From JBPCPM01 sp050999155 (lineage in GTDB: Bacteria; Actinomycetota; Thermoleophilia; Solirubrobacterales; 70-9): a stretch of DNA of 29,002 bases. The notes below the pieces were generated by a model that worked only from the letters and a program-made list of their open reading frames with translations, was not told where the DNA came from and made no database searches. The stretch lies in assembly GCA_050999155.1 (NCBI GenBank), contig JBPCPM010000051.1, positions 1 to 29,002 of the forward strand. Reading direction: 5' to 3'. The translations under genes and the position numbers were made by a program. The first letter of the stretch is position 1. Each line of letters starts with the position of its first letter. Below are positions 14,259 to 21,779 of this stretch, in pieces.

Positions 14259-15802
14259 AATGGTCGGGACCGCTGGAGCGGCCGCGGCTCCGTGCGAGCC
14301 CCTTCATGGGCAGTCAGGTCTCCGGTATCGGCCGGCCACCGCTCAGGCATCTGCCCGAGCTGCTCGAGAATCAGGCGGCCGGCCCGTCGGCCCGCTCGGC
14401 CATCGAGAGGGCCGCATTCCTGCTCGACGATGCGCCTGCGCGCGGCGCGGCCGCGCTGGGGGTCGCGCAGGGCGGCGCCGACGGCCGGGACCAGCTGGTC
14501 GAACGAGTGGGCCACGGCCGCCGCGCCGGTTTTCACCAGCGGTTCCATGTGGGTATCGAGGCGGAAGGCACGCGCCTCGGGTGCCTCGCGTGTGTCGGTG
14601 TCGGCCGACCCGGTCTCGTCGCTCACCAGAACGACCGGCCGGTCGACGAGAAACGCCTCCAGGGTCGTGGTCGAGAAGACGTTCACCAGCACGTCGCAGT
14701 GGACGAGCAGCGATGCGAGCTTGCGGTAGTCGGACTCGGGAACGTCACACGACATCTCGGCGGACGCGACCACCGGAAGGTCGACCACCACGTGGGCGAA
14801 CCGGTCGGCCAGGGCAAGGAAGTGGGAGGGCTCGAACTCATGGTCTGCGCGGAAGTTGATCGGATGAGGGCGGACGACGAGCTGGGCCTCCTCGTCGAGG
14901 AGCCCGTTCTCGCTCGCCTGGGCGAGAACCTCAGCGACCGTGAGATTATGGGCGTAGGTCGTAGGGGAACGCCCGGCGAACACCACGAGCCGCCGCTCGG
15001 GGTCGAGACCCAGCCTAGAGAACAGCTCGGCGCGCGAGTATAGCTCCGTGGGTCGGTGGTACATATCGAACTGGGGGACGCCCGTGACGCTGATGCGAAG
15101 GGGGTCGAGATCGTGATGCTCGACAAGCTCGTTCACCATCCTCCGCGACCACGCAAGGGTGAGATCCGGACTGGCGCCCCGATAGCCCTTGCTCGTAGGG
15201 TTGTCCCAGCCTACGACGCCCGCGACGGTGCGAATACCGCGCCGTGCCGCTTCTCCTAGGACCACGGCATCCGTGTAAAACCACCCGGGTGAGGCGGTGA
15301 CCACTAGGGACGGCCGGTGCCGCTCGAACAGCTCACGGTGAAGATCGCGAGGACCGAGCGCCGCTTCGGCGCGTATCAGACCCCGCCGCAGCGCCGCCGA
15401 TCGCCGGAGCAGGGCGAGCAGGCCGTTGAGCAGCCGTGAGAGAAGTGGGTGCGATCGACGCAGCCCTCGGTCGGCGACCTCGGCGCGCAGTGCCAGGGTC
15501 TTGGGCAGTCGTCCCCCGAGCGTGTTCTGTCGCAGATAACCGAGCCCCGAACGCACGCGCCCGGTGGGGCGGTCGGGGACCTGAAGGAGGTCGAGCTCGA
15601 CCCCCTTGGCTCCGAGCTCCTCGCGCAGGTAGCGCTCTCTGGGATTGGGTACGAGCGCAATGACCCGTGTGCCGGCGGCGATCAGCGAGTCGAGGATCTC
15701 GGTGCGGAGCAGGTATCGGGCCGCGGCCCCGTAGGGAGCGACCAGGAACACGCACGGAGGCTCCGGGCCTCCGACGGACTCGGATGAGGGTGGGCGGGTC
15801 AT
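14255..15802 (-). CDS. GT-B-like large protein, subfamily B copy 2
   Basis: 515 residues from ATG 15802. GWDNPTSKGY at 198-207, LDPLRISVTGVPQFDMY, VVRPHPINF, NVFSTTTLEAF (about 374-384) and ECGPLDGRAG near the C-terminus match the paralogue at 9263-10768. The N-terminus (VFLVAPYGAAARYLLRTEIL) is a typical first strand and helix of a GT-B Rossmann domain. The longer reading from 15934 would run through the divergent promoter and into the GT2 gene, so it is rejected. It is the first gene of the B2-ABC-A2 operon, its stop overlapping the ABC start by 4 bp. A TATCCT box lies 14 nt before the ATG and no SD is visible. Confidence 0.77.
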   Translation of the reverse strand: MTRPPSSESVGGPEPPCVFLVAPYGAAARYLLRTEILDSLIAAGTRVIALVPNPRERYLREELGAKGVELDLLQVPDRPTGRVRSGLGYLRQNTLGGRLPKTLALRAEVADRGLRRSHPLLSRLLNGLLALLRRSAALRRGLIRAEAALGPRDLHRELFERHRPSLVVTASPGWFYTDAVVLGEAARRGIRTVAGVVGWDNPTSKGYRGASPDLTLAWSRRMVNELVEHHDLDPLRISVTGVPQFDMYHRPTELYSRAELFSRLGLDPERRLVVFAGRSPTTYAHNLTVAEVLAQASENGLLDEEAQLVVRPHPINFRADHEFEPSHFLALADRFAHVVVDLPVVASAEMSCDVPESDYRKLASLLVHCDVLVNVFSTTTLEAFLVDRPVVLVSDETGSADTDTREAPEARAFRLDTHMEPLVKTGAAAVAHSFDQLVPAVGAALRDPQRGRAARRRIVEQECGPLDGRAGRRAGRLILEQLGQMPERWPADTGDLTAHEGARTEPRPLQRSRPL

Positions 15803-15816
15803 GGTGAGATTCGCTG

Positions 15817-15822
15817 AGGATA
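15817..15822 (-). promoter_or_regulatory. Candidate -10 box (TATCCT) for the B2-ABC-A2 operon
   Basis: TATCCT on the minus strand, 14 nt before ATG 15802, leaving a leader of about 7 nt without an SD. The box for the divergent GT2 is at 15872-15877. Confidence 0.42.
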
Positions 15823-15871
15823 GAGAGCGTCGGTGCTCGAACCGACTTCGTAAAGGGTAGTTGCGGACCTC

Positions 15872-15877
15872 TATGTT
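15872..15877 (+). promoter_or_regulatory. Candidate -10 box (TATGTT) for the GT2 at 15885
   Basis: TATGTT is followed by exactly 7 nt and then an in-frame GTG at 15885, the same spacing as at 2459, 2505 and 28886. Confidence 0.42.
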
Positions 15878-15884
15878 GGGTCCG

Positions 15885-16841
15885 GTGGATCGCATGCGCG
15901 AACGCCGAGGGGCCGAGACTCCAAGCGTGGTCATTGGGGTCCCGGTGTTCGGCGCGGGAGGGGCCCAGGCCGTCGAGGCGCTGACGTCGTTGCTCGCGCA
16001 AAGCGAGCCGAGCGTGCGGTATGTGGTCTGCGACGACGGAGGGGGATCGCGCGACGCCCTGGCCGGGGTACTCGACGACCCGCGGGTGACCTATCGGCAC
16101 AATACAGCGCGTCTCGGGCTTGTCGAGAACTGGCGAGAAGTCTTTCTGGTAGGCCGCGCCCTCTATCCCGGCGCTTCGTACTTTGCGTGGGGAAGTGACC
16201 ACGACATCTGGGATCGAGAGTGGCTTGCGAAGCTGATGGCGGCTCTGGAGCGGCGGCCCACCGCCGTCCTTGCCTATCCCCGGGTCGCGAGAATCGCCGC
16301 GGGCGGGGAATGGGTCCCCAAGGACTGGTCTCTGGACACGACCTCCGAGGCGTCGCCCACCGGGCGCCTGCGCAGCGGCTACAGCCGTATGGCGGCCGGA
16401 GACATGGTCTACGGTCTCTACCGCGCGAGGGCCCTGGAACGCTGCGGGGTATTCCGGGCCGTGCTCGCCCCCGACAGGCTGCTGCTGGCCGAGCTCTCGC
16501 TGCAGGGATCGTTCGTGCAGGTGCCGGACCTGTTGTGGGCCCGCCGCTACGAGCAGCGTTTCACGATTCGGCGTCAGCGCACGTCGCTGTTCGGCTCGGC
16601 CCCTGGCGCAGCGCCGAAAGGCCCGTGGTGGCTGCAGCATCTCGTTGTGTTTTCCAGGGCAACGTTGTTCGACCGAGCTCATGGGCTCGGGCCCGGTCAG
16701 GCTCTCGGGGCGAGCCTGTTGCACGCATCGCTGGTGCTCCGGCAAGCGGCGCGGCGATCGATCGCCCGGCGGGTGCTGCGCGCCCGGATCCGGATCGGTG
16801 CGGCCGTCGGGCGCCGCTGGAGGAAGGCGGCCGGCCGGTGA
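15885..16841 (+). CDS. Family 2 glycosyltransferase
   Basis: 318 residues from GTG 15885. The GT-A domain begins at SVVIGVPVFGAGGAQAVEAL; VVCDDGGG (48-54) is the nucleotide site and GSDHDIWD (103-110) the DxD-type metal site. MVYGLYRARALERCGVFR is the usual acceptor-side helix. The C-terminus is strongly basic and helical (RQAARRSIARRVLRARIRI), probably membrane-associated on the cytoplasmic face. Possible starts include ATG 15873, GTG 15885 and ATG 15894; GTG 15885 is preferred because a TATGTT box lies 7 nt upstream. Diverges from the B2-ABC-A2 operon and shares its promoter gap. Donor sugar unknown. Confidence 0.85.
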   Translation: MDRMRERRGAETPSVVIGVPVFGAGGAQAVEALTSLLAQSEPSVRYVVCDDGGGSRDALAGVLDDPRVTYRHNTARLGLVENWREVFLVGRALYPGASYFAWGSDHDIWDREWLAKLMAALERRPTAVLAYPRVARIAAGGEWVPKDWSLDTTSEASPTGRLRSGYSRMAAGDMVYGLYRARALERCGVFRAVLAPDRLLLAELSLQGSFVQVPDLLWARRYEQRFTIRRQRTSLFGSAPGAAPKGPWWLQHLVVFSRATLFDRAHGLGPGQALGASLLHASLVLRQAARRSIARRVLRARIRIGAAVGRRWRKAAGR

Positions 16842-16858
16842 GCGGTCGGCAGCCTGCT

Positions 16859-17872
16859 TCAGTGCCTCGGTGTCGGCTGCGGGGTGAAGCCCGAGGCTAT
16901 GCGGTCGCTGAACTTCTCCCACGAGAGATCACGCGCCGCCTCCATTGCCTGCACGCCGATCCGCCGGAGGACCAGCGGATCGGCCGGCAGCTCCCGCAGC
17001 TGGTTGATGTCCAGCACCGTCTCGAGGTGCACGAGCGACGGGGGAGAGAACTCGTCGAGGTTGGTGATCACCACCGCTCCGCGTTCCATGGCCGCCACCA
17101 CGGTCGAGTTGTTCGCCCGGGCACCGGAGGGAAAGAAGGCAGCGAAGAAGGTGGCGTCGGAGATGAAGTTCGATACGGCGAGGTCGGAGAGGTTGCCGAG
17201 GAAGTAGAGGTTGCGTGGAAACACCCGGGCCATCTTCCGGTAGACCACTTCGGCGTCCTCGAGGGTCACGCTTTCGTGGCTCGCGTTCGAGACGTACAGC
17301 GCGTAGGTGCGGGCAGTCTCGTCCAGCAGGCGGTGGAGCTGCTCGAACATGTCCGTGCGCATCTTGTGGGCCATCCCGAAGGAGAACACCGAGATGGCCA
17401 CCGGCTCGAACGGCCGGTCGTCGAGCAGGGTGGCCGGTGACCACAGCGTCTCTACCCGGGCGCTGACATCGCGGATACGGTCACTGACCTCAGCGTTTCC
17501 CGTGTAGACGAACGCCGCCTGCGAAAGCAGGGTCCGTTCGAGCTCGGTCTCGGCCAGGTCGTGCATGAAAAGCGCGAATGGCGAAGCCTCCCGCTGTTCG
17601 AGACCGTCGAGCAGCCGGTGGCCGTCTTCCGGCGTCAGCTCGGCGAACTTGACCGAGATCAGCGGACACCTGGTGCCTGTCAGCCGGGTGTCGCCTACCC
17701 CCATGACCGGGACTCCGAGACGCTCGGCGAGAATGCCGTTGAACTTCGCCACGCCGGAGCGCATTCCGTCGAACACGCTGCCAACCACTGCGTCGCAGGT
17801 AACGGTGGCGTTCGGCGGCGCGACCTCGCCCCGGTGATTCCCCTCGCTGGAACCTGCGCGATCGCGCCGCAC
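16859..17872 (-). CDS. Putative GT-B-like glycosyltransferase, family not assigned
   Basis: 337 residues from GTG 17872, with GAGGA 4 nt upstream inside the end of the preceding gene. VVGSVFDGMRSGVAKFN near 29-45 looks like the first loop and helix of a GT-B enzyme, and the second half has a Rossmann-like pattern (ISVFSFGMAHKM, YALYVSNAS, NLYFLGNLSD, STVVAAMERGAVVITN). The last resembles the donor-binding S/T-x-x-E-A-M-x-x-G-x-x-V-V motif of GT4 enzymes, but the usual EGFGL segment is absent. It may be a diverged transferase or an inactive relative. It is the second gene of a pair with the methyltransferase at 17880, 7 bp apart. Confidence 0.6.
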   Translation of the reverse strand: MRRDRAGSSEGNHRGEVAPPNATVTCDAVVGSVFDGMRSGVAKFNGILAERLGVPVMGVGDTRLTGTRCPLISVKFAELTPEDGHRLLDGLEQREASPFALFMHDLAETELERTLLSQAAFVYTGNAEVSDRIRDVSARVETLWSPATLLDDRPFEPVAISVFSFGMAHKMRTDMFEQLHRLLDETARTYALYVSNASHESVTLEDAEVVYRKMARVFPRNLYFLGNLSDLAVSNFISDATFFAAFFPSGARANNSTVVAAMERGAVVITNLDEFSPPSLVHLETVLDINQLRELPADPLVLRRIGVQAMEAARDLSWEKFSDRIASGFTPQPTPRH

Positions 17873-17879
17873 GTGGTCC

Positions 17880-18557
17880 TCAGTCCTGGCGCTCGTAGAT
17901 CAGCACCCTGTCCTTGTTCGCCCAGTCCATCTGCTGCTCGAGATCGCCGCGCGACCGGAAGCCCTCGAGCACGAACAGCGACCGGAGGAGCTCCTTGTTG
18001 AGCAGTGTGATGTGGGTGGGGTCAACGTCGAACTGGGTGGTGAACGAGAGCAGGCTCTCGGGCGCCGGATGAAAGCGCGTCGTGACGTAGACCAGGCGTG
18101 AAGACGCCTCGCAGATGCGCTGCACGGTCTGCCGGACCTGAAGAACCGTGAGGTGTTCCATGACCTCGCGGCACACCACGAGGTCGTAGGAGCGGGGGGG
18201 CACGTGGCTCTCGGTGACGTCGCCGACGAGGATCCGATCGCGGATCTCGGGGGGCGCCAGCTCCCGGCTCCGGGGGCTGAAGTCGATCCCGTCCGCGTGC
18301 ACGCCCAGCTCGTCGAGCAGGAACATCAGTGCCCCCGGCCCGCAGCCCATGTCGAGCACGCGGGCGGGCTTCAGGACGGTCCGTATCAGCTCGGGGTTGC
18401 GGCCTTCGATTCTGCGCCGCGTCTCGGTGTCATAGCGGTTGTCGTCCTCGCGCCAGTCCGAGACGAAGTACTCGTCGTCGTAGCTGGCTGCAGCGACGCC
18501 GCGCTGGTTCAGAACGGCTTCTTCGAACTGCGCGACCTCTTGGGCGTGGTCGGCCAT
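17880..18557 (-). CDS. Class I SAM-dependent methyltransferase
   Basis: 225 residues from ATG 18557, chosen because AGGAGG (18562-18567) lies 4 nt upstream; the longer reading from 18743 has an Arg/Ser-rich leader with no family features. Motif I is VLDMGCGPGALMFLL at 67-81, strand 2 ends in GIDFSPRS (90-97), and the strand 4 motif is YDLVVCREVMEHL at 124-136. This is the Methyltransf_11/23 pattern used on small molecules and sugars. The N-terminal DDEYFVSDWREDDNRYD stretch is typical of methyltransferases in polysaccharide clusters. It is co-transcribed with the unassigned GT-B-like gene. Confidence 0.85.
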   Translation of the reverse strand: MADHAQEVAQFEEAVLNQRGVAAASYDDEYFVSDWREDDNRYDTETRRRIEGRNPELIRTVLKPARVLDMGCGPGALMFLLDELGVHADGIDFSPRSRELAPPEIRDRILVGDVTESHVPPRSYDLVVCREVMEHLTVLQVRQTVQRICEASSRLVYVTTRFHPAPESLLSFTTQFDVDPTHITLLNKELLRSLFVLEGFRSRGDLEQQMDWANKDRVLIYERQD

Positions 18558-18561
18558 CGAA

Positions 18562-18567
18562 CCTCCT
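18562..18567 (-). promoter_or_regulatory. Strong Shine-Dalgarno AGGAGG deciding the methyltransferase start
   Basis: AGGAGG 4 nt before ATG 18557 on the minus strand. It is the clearest SD in the window, where many other genes lack one. The 231-bp divergent gap 18558-18788 otherwise holds no gene I can support. Confidence 0.6.
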
Positions 18568-18788
18568 CTCGGCGCCGTACGGCGGAGACGTCTCGGTGAT
18601 CCCGGCTGCGGGTCGGCGCGGCACGAGCTGACCGGCGACAACGTAGTGGATCGTGATGTCCGCGCGCCGGTTGGCGCTGATCGTCTCGGGCGACTGCGGG
18701 ATCTCGAGCGTGCGTGTGTCTGCGTGTTTGTCACAATGAACATCGAGCCGACCGCAACTCCTGCCGTATCGCCCGGCTCTAAGCATCG

Positions 18789-19559
18789 GTGAATCGCGTC
18801 GCCTCACTGCCCTCCCACCTCGCCGTCGTTCCCGCCTACAACGAGGCGCAGACCGTGGCTGCCGTCGTCCGCTCGATCATCGGGCGCGCGCCCCGATACG
18901 ACGTGCTCGTCGTCGACGACGGATCGACCGACGCCACGGCCGAGCTCGCCGAGCGTGCCGGAGCGCGGGTCATTCGCCACCCCTTCAACCTCGGGATCGG
19001 GGGGGCGGTGCAGAGCGGCTTTCACTTCGCCCTGGTCAACGGCTACGACTACATGGCCCAGGTCGACGCCGACGGTCAGCACGATCCCGTCGAGCTTGCG
19101 AGGCTCGAGAAGGCGATGGCGGGCGACCCTTCGCTCAACGTCGTCTGCGGCTCGCGCTTTCTGGGCGACGACCTGACGTACCCGGCTCCGATCAGCCGAC
19201 GAACCGGGATCCACATCTTCGCGTTCTTGCTGTCGCGTTTCGTCCGGCAGCCGATCAGCGATCCGACCTCGGGCTTCCGGCTCTACGACCGCCAAGCGAT
19301 TGCCTTGTTCGCGCGCGACTATCCCCACGACTACCCCGAGGTTGAGGCGGTGCTGATGCTCCACCACCATCGGCTGAGGCTTGCCGAGGTGCCCGTGCGC
19401 ATGTTCCAGCGCGGGGGAGGGGTCTCCTCGATCCGCTCGGGCAAGTCGATCCATTACATGCTCAAGGTCCTGTTGGCGATCTTCGTCGGCATGTTCCGAG
19501 CCCGCCCAACCGTCGAGCCGGGCTCGCGGGCGCCGGTGAGCGCAGAGCATGGGATCTGA
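18789..19559 (+). CDS. Polyprenyl-phosphate glycosyltransferase, DPM1-like GT2
   Basis: 256 residues from GTG 18789. VVPAYNEAQTV near 13-23, VVDDGSTDAT at 41-50 and the metal-binding DADGQHDP at 93-100 match the dolichyl/polyprenyl-phosphate mannose or glucose synthase group. GSRFLGDD and SDPTSGFRLYDRQA further on are also typical. These enzymes charge a polyprenyl phosphate with a sugar on the cytoplasmic side, which then serves membrane GT-C enzymes; the GT-C-like protein at 21780 is a natural user. There is one hydrophobic stretch near the C-terminus (MLKVLLAIFVGMF). The stop shares one base with the ATG of the DUF2304 gene, so they are translationally coupled. Confidence 0.9.
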   Translation: MNRVASLPSHLAVVPAYNEAQTVAAVVRSIIGRAPRYDVLVVDDGSTDATAELAERAGARVIRHPFNLGIGGAVQSGFHFALVNGYDYMAQVDADGQHDPVELARLEKAMAGDPSLNVVCGSRFLGDDLTYPAPISRRTGIHIFAFLLSRFVRQPISDPTSGFRLYDRQAIALFARDYPHDYPEVEAVLMLHHHRLRLAEVPVRMFQRGGGVSSIRSGKSIHYMLKVLLAIFVGMFRARPTVEPGSRAPVSAEHGI

Positions 19560-19963
19560 TGGACTCTCGCGTCCAGATTTTCGTGCTCATCGCCGCGGGC
19601 GGCCTGCTGCTCATAGTGCTGGAGTTGGTCCGGCGTCGGCGCCTGATGGAGCGCTATGCCCTGTTGTGGCTGCTCAGCGGGCTTGTGCTCTGCGGGCTCG
19701 CGGTCAACGTCGCGCCGGTCGAGAACCTTGCTCGGGCGATCGGCGTGGTGGACGCGCCCAACGCGCTGTTCCTCGTCGCCTTCGGCTTCGTGCTGCTGCT
19801 CCTGTTGCATTTCTCCACCGTGATCTCGTCGCTGACCGACCAGAACAAGATCCTGGCGCAGCGGCTCGCTCAGCTCGAAGAGCGGCTGCGGCACCGGGAG
19901 CGAATCGTGCCTGAAGCCACCGAGCACACGGTCGACGAATACCAGCGCGACAGCGTCTCCTGA
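19559..19963 (+). CDS. DUF2304 family membrane protein
   Basis: 134 residues with three hydrophobic helices (about 6-23, 34-52 and 68-86) around the basic loop RRRRLMERYALLW, then a cytoplasmic coiled-coil-like tail SSLTDQNKILAQRLAQLEER. This is the layout of DUF2304, a family very often encoded just after a polyprenyl-phosphate GT2, as here (TGATG overlap at 19557-19561). Its role is not established; a scaffold or partner of the GT2 is the usual guess. The 3' end of this gene and the bases after it are repeated in decayed form at 21154-21301. Confidence 0.85.
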   Translation: MDSRVQIFVLIAAGGLLLIVLELVRRRRLMERYALLWLLSGLVLCGLAVNVAPVENLARAIGVVDAPNALFLVAFGFVLLLLLHFSTVISSLTDQNKILAQRLAQLEERLRHRERIVPEATEHTVDEYQRDSVS

Positions 19964-19974
19964 CCGCCTCCGCG

Positions 19975-21075
19975 TTGGCCAACCCGACTCTTCGCATCGG
20001 GTTCGAGCTCACCGTCTTGGAGCTCGACAACGCAGGCATAGCCCGCTACGCCCGGTCGTTGCGGGATGCCCTCGAATCCGTCGAGGGGCTGGAGATCCTC
20101 CCGGTCGCCCATCCCGCAAGCTCCGGCGGGAAGCGTGGACGCTACGTCCGCGGGTTGAGCAGGGAGCTGCGATGGTTTCCCCGCTCGCTGCACGGCAGCC
20201 TTGAGGCGCTGGACGTCGACGTCTTGCACTGCCCGTCGCCTCTCGCTCCTCGGGACCCCCGCATCCCGGCAGTGGTGACCATCCACGACGTGCTCCCGCT
20301 CCAGCACCCTCGATGGTTTACCCGAGCCAACGTTTTCCACCAGCGCGTGGTGCTTCCCGGCGCAGCCCGAGCTGCCTCCCGCGTCATTGCCGTGTCGACC
20401 AGTGCGGCCGACGCCATCGTTGAGGTGCTTGGTGTCGACCCCGAGCGCATCGAGGTGATCCCCAGCGGCGTGGACCCTGTCTTCAGCCCTGGGGACATAC
20501 CGCCGGAGACTCTCTCCCGGCACGGCCTCACCCGGCCGTACATCCTGACGGTCGGGACCCTGCAGCCACGGAAGAACGTGGAGGCTGCGATCGCGGCGTT
20601 CGAGCGGGTGTCCCGTCACCCAGACCCCCACCAGCTTGTTCTTGTCGGGAGTCGCGGCTGGCGGGAAGGTGAGCTGATGGAGCGGGTGAGGCGCTCGCCG
20701 GCGCGCGAGCGCATCAAGATTCTCGGCCGGGTTTCGGACCCGGATCTCGTGGCGTTGTACCGAGGCGCCCAGTGCTTCGTGTTCCCGTCCCGAGCGGAGG
20801 GTTTCGGACTTCCGGTCCTCGAAGCGATGGCGTGCGGGACGCCTGTGGTCGCGAGCGACCGGACCAGCATTCCGGAGGTCGCGGGCTCGGCGGCCCTACT
20901 GGTGGATCCGGACGATGGGGAGGCGATGGCACGGGGGCTTGAGCACGTAGTTCGTTCAGCCCCTCGTAGGCAGGAGCTACGCGGGCTGGGAATTGCACAC
21001 GCCTCGCAGTTCACCTGGGATCGCTGCGCGTCGGCCACCGCGGAGCTCTATCGGGAGGTCGCCACGGGTCGGTGA
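19975..21075 (+). CDS. Family 4 glycosyltransferase (GT-B)
   Basis: 366 residues from TTG 19975, 11 bp after the DUF2304 stop, with no SD. The start is supported because the same GCGTTGGCC context is kept in the decayed repeat at 21297. LRIGFELTVLELDNAGIARY opens the acceptor domain; VTIHDVLPLQHP and AVSTSAADAI follow. The donor domain has ILTVGTLQPRKN at 190-201, LGRVSDPDLVALYRGA, and SRAEGFGLPVLEAM at 272-285 with ACGTPVVASD after it, carrying the two Glu of the GT4 E-x7-E motif. It probably transfers mannose or another hexose from an NDP-sugar onto the lipid-linked glycan. It sits in the same operon as the polyprenyl GT2 and DUF2304. Confidence 0.92.
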   Translation: MANPTLRIGFELTVLELDNAGIARYARSLRDALESVEGLEILPVAHPASSGGKRGRYVRGLSRELRWFPRSLHGSLEALDVDVLHCPSPLAPRDPRIPAVVTIHDVLPLQHPRWFTRANVFHQRVVLPGAARAASRVIAVSTSAADAIVEVLGVDPERIEVIPSGVDPVFSPGDIPPETLSRHGLTRPYILTVGTLQPRKNVEAAIAAFERVSRHPDPHQLVLVGSRGWREGELMERVRRSPARERIKILGRVSDPDLVALYRGAQCFVFPSRAEGFGLPVLEAMACGTPVVASDRTSIPEVAGSAALLVDPDDGEAMARGLEHVVRSAPRRQELRGLGIAHASQFTWDRCASATAELYREVATGR

Positions 21076-21153
21076 TCTGTGAGACTAGGGTGCTCCGGTC
21101 GGAACCTTCGTCGGCTTTGCCCAGGTTGGTGGTCTGGAGTCCTGATGGCCCCA

Positions 21154-21301
21154 TCGTCGTTGACCGACCACAACACAATCCCCGCCCAGCGGCAGCTCCA
21201 CGAGCCGCTGCGCCACCGAGAGTGGCTGGGTTCGAGCGCCGGCGAGCAGCAGGCCGACGAGTACCAGCGCGACGGCGTCTCCTGAGGACCTCGGCGTTGG
21301 C
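21154..21301 (+). pseudogene. Decayed copy of the DUF2304 3' end and downstream start region
   Basis: One frame reads SSLTDHNTIPAQR, QLHEPLRHRE and ADEYQRDGVS followed by TGA. The DUF2304 gene ends SSLTDQNKILAQR, QLEERLRHRE and VDEYQRDSVS. The two align with a single two-codon deletion and 28 of 43 residues identical. The match continues past the stop to the TTG start of the following gene (GCGTTGGCC in both). Upstream of 21154 the similarity fades; an out-of-frame stretch FVGF.. near 21110 may be further remnant. There is no start codon or membrane region, so it is a non-coding relic of a local duplication. Confidence 0.8.
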
Positions 21302-21713
21302 CCGTCAGGCAGCCAGAGTCGCCGTGACCGTTGCCGTGCTCGCGCTCGGCGCAAGCCTCGTGTATCTCTTGGCCTCCGAGGACAGTGACGCCTCGCGGTC
21401 GTTCACGGCCGTGGCTGTGAGCGGATGCCTGGAAGCGGCGGGGCTCGACGTCGCGCCTGGGCCCACGGCGCTGGCCCCAGCTCCGGAGCCGGGAGCTCGC
21501 GCGCGTGGCTTCTCGGTCGAGTGGGAGGACAACCGCGCTCTTGTGCTGGCCGAGCAGAGTCCGGACCGGGCCGAACGCCGGTTGCGCCGGTTGCTGGCAA
21601 CCACCAGCGTCGAAGGCCGCTTCATCACCCGGTACAGGAACCTGATCGTGGAGTGGTCCAAAAATCCCGAGATCGGCGAGAACGAGCAGATGGAGGAGTG
21701 CGTGGACCTTTGA
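21297..21713 (+). CDS. Small membrane-anchored or secreted protein, function unknown
   Basis: 138 residues from TTG 21297 (GTG 21324 also possible). A short basic head (MARQAARVA) precedes one hydrophobic helix of about 20 residues (VAVTVAVLALGASLVYLLA), so the rest, about 110 residues, should be outside the membrane. That part has an acidic and Pro-rich linker, then RGFSVEWEDNRALVLAEQ and a C-terminal segment ending EQMEECVDL with a single Cys. No family is recognised. The longer reading upstream translates the DUF2304 relic in a wrong frame and is rejected. It follows the GT4 gene on the same strand. Confidence 0.6.
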   Translation: MARQAARVAVTVAVLALGASLVYLLASEDSDASRSFTAVAVSGCLEAAGLDVAPGPTALAPAPEPGARARGFSVEWEDNRALVLAEQSPDRAERRLRRLLATTSVEGRFITRYRNLIVEWSKNPEIGENEQMEECVDL

Positions 21714-21779
21714 CCGCCGTCGGGGGGCTACCGCCCAGCGGGCACGGGGCGTGAAGACGAATCGACCTCGCGCAGGCTT

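Noticed and set aside
13578..14729. Plus-strand open frame of 383 codons opposite the ABC transporter
   Set aside because: Charged, low-complexity translation typical of the antisense of membrane-protein genes; the ABC motifs on the other strand are intact.
15333..16922. Minus-strand open frame of 529 codons
   Set aside because: It covers the GT2 gene antisense and part of B copy 2 in another frame, with no recognisable motif.
18558..18743. N-terminal extension of the methyltransferase from 18743
   Set aside because: Arg/Ser-rich leader with no family match, and a strong AGGAGG points to ATG 18557.
21072..21296. Extended N-terminus of the small membrane protein
   Set aside because: This stretch is the DUF2304 relic read in a non-homologous frame; the hydrophobic anchor begins just after TTG 21297.
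21714..21779. Short inverted repeats between convergent genes as a terminator
   Set aside because: Only 4-bp stems such as GCCC/GGGC are present, which are expected by chance in DNA this GC-rich.
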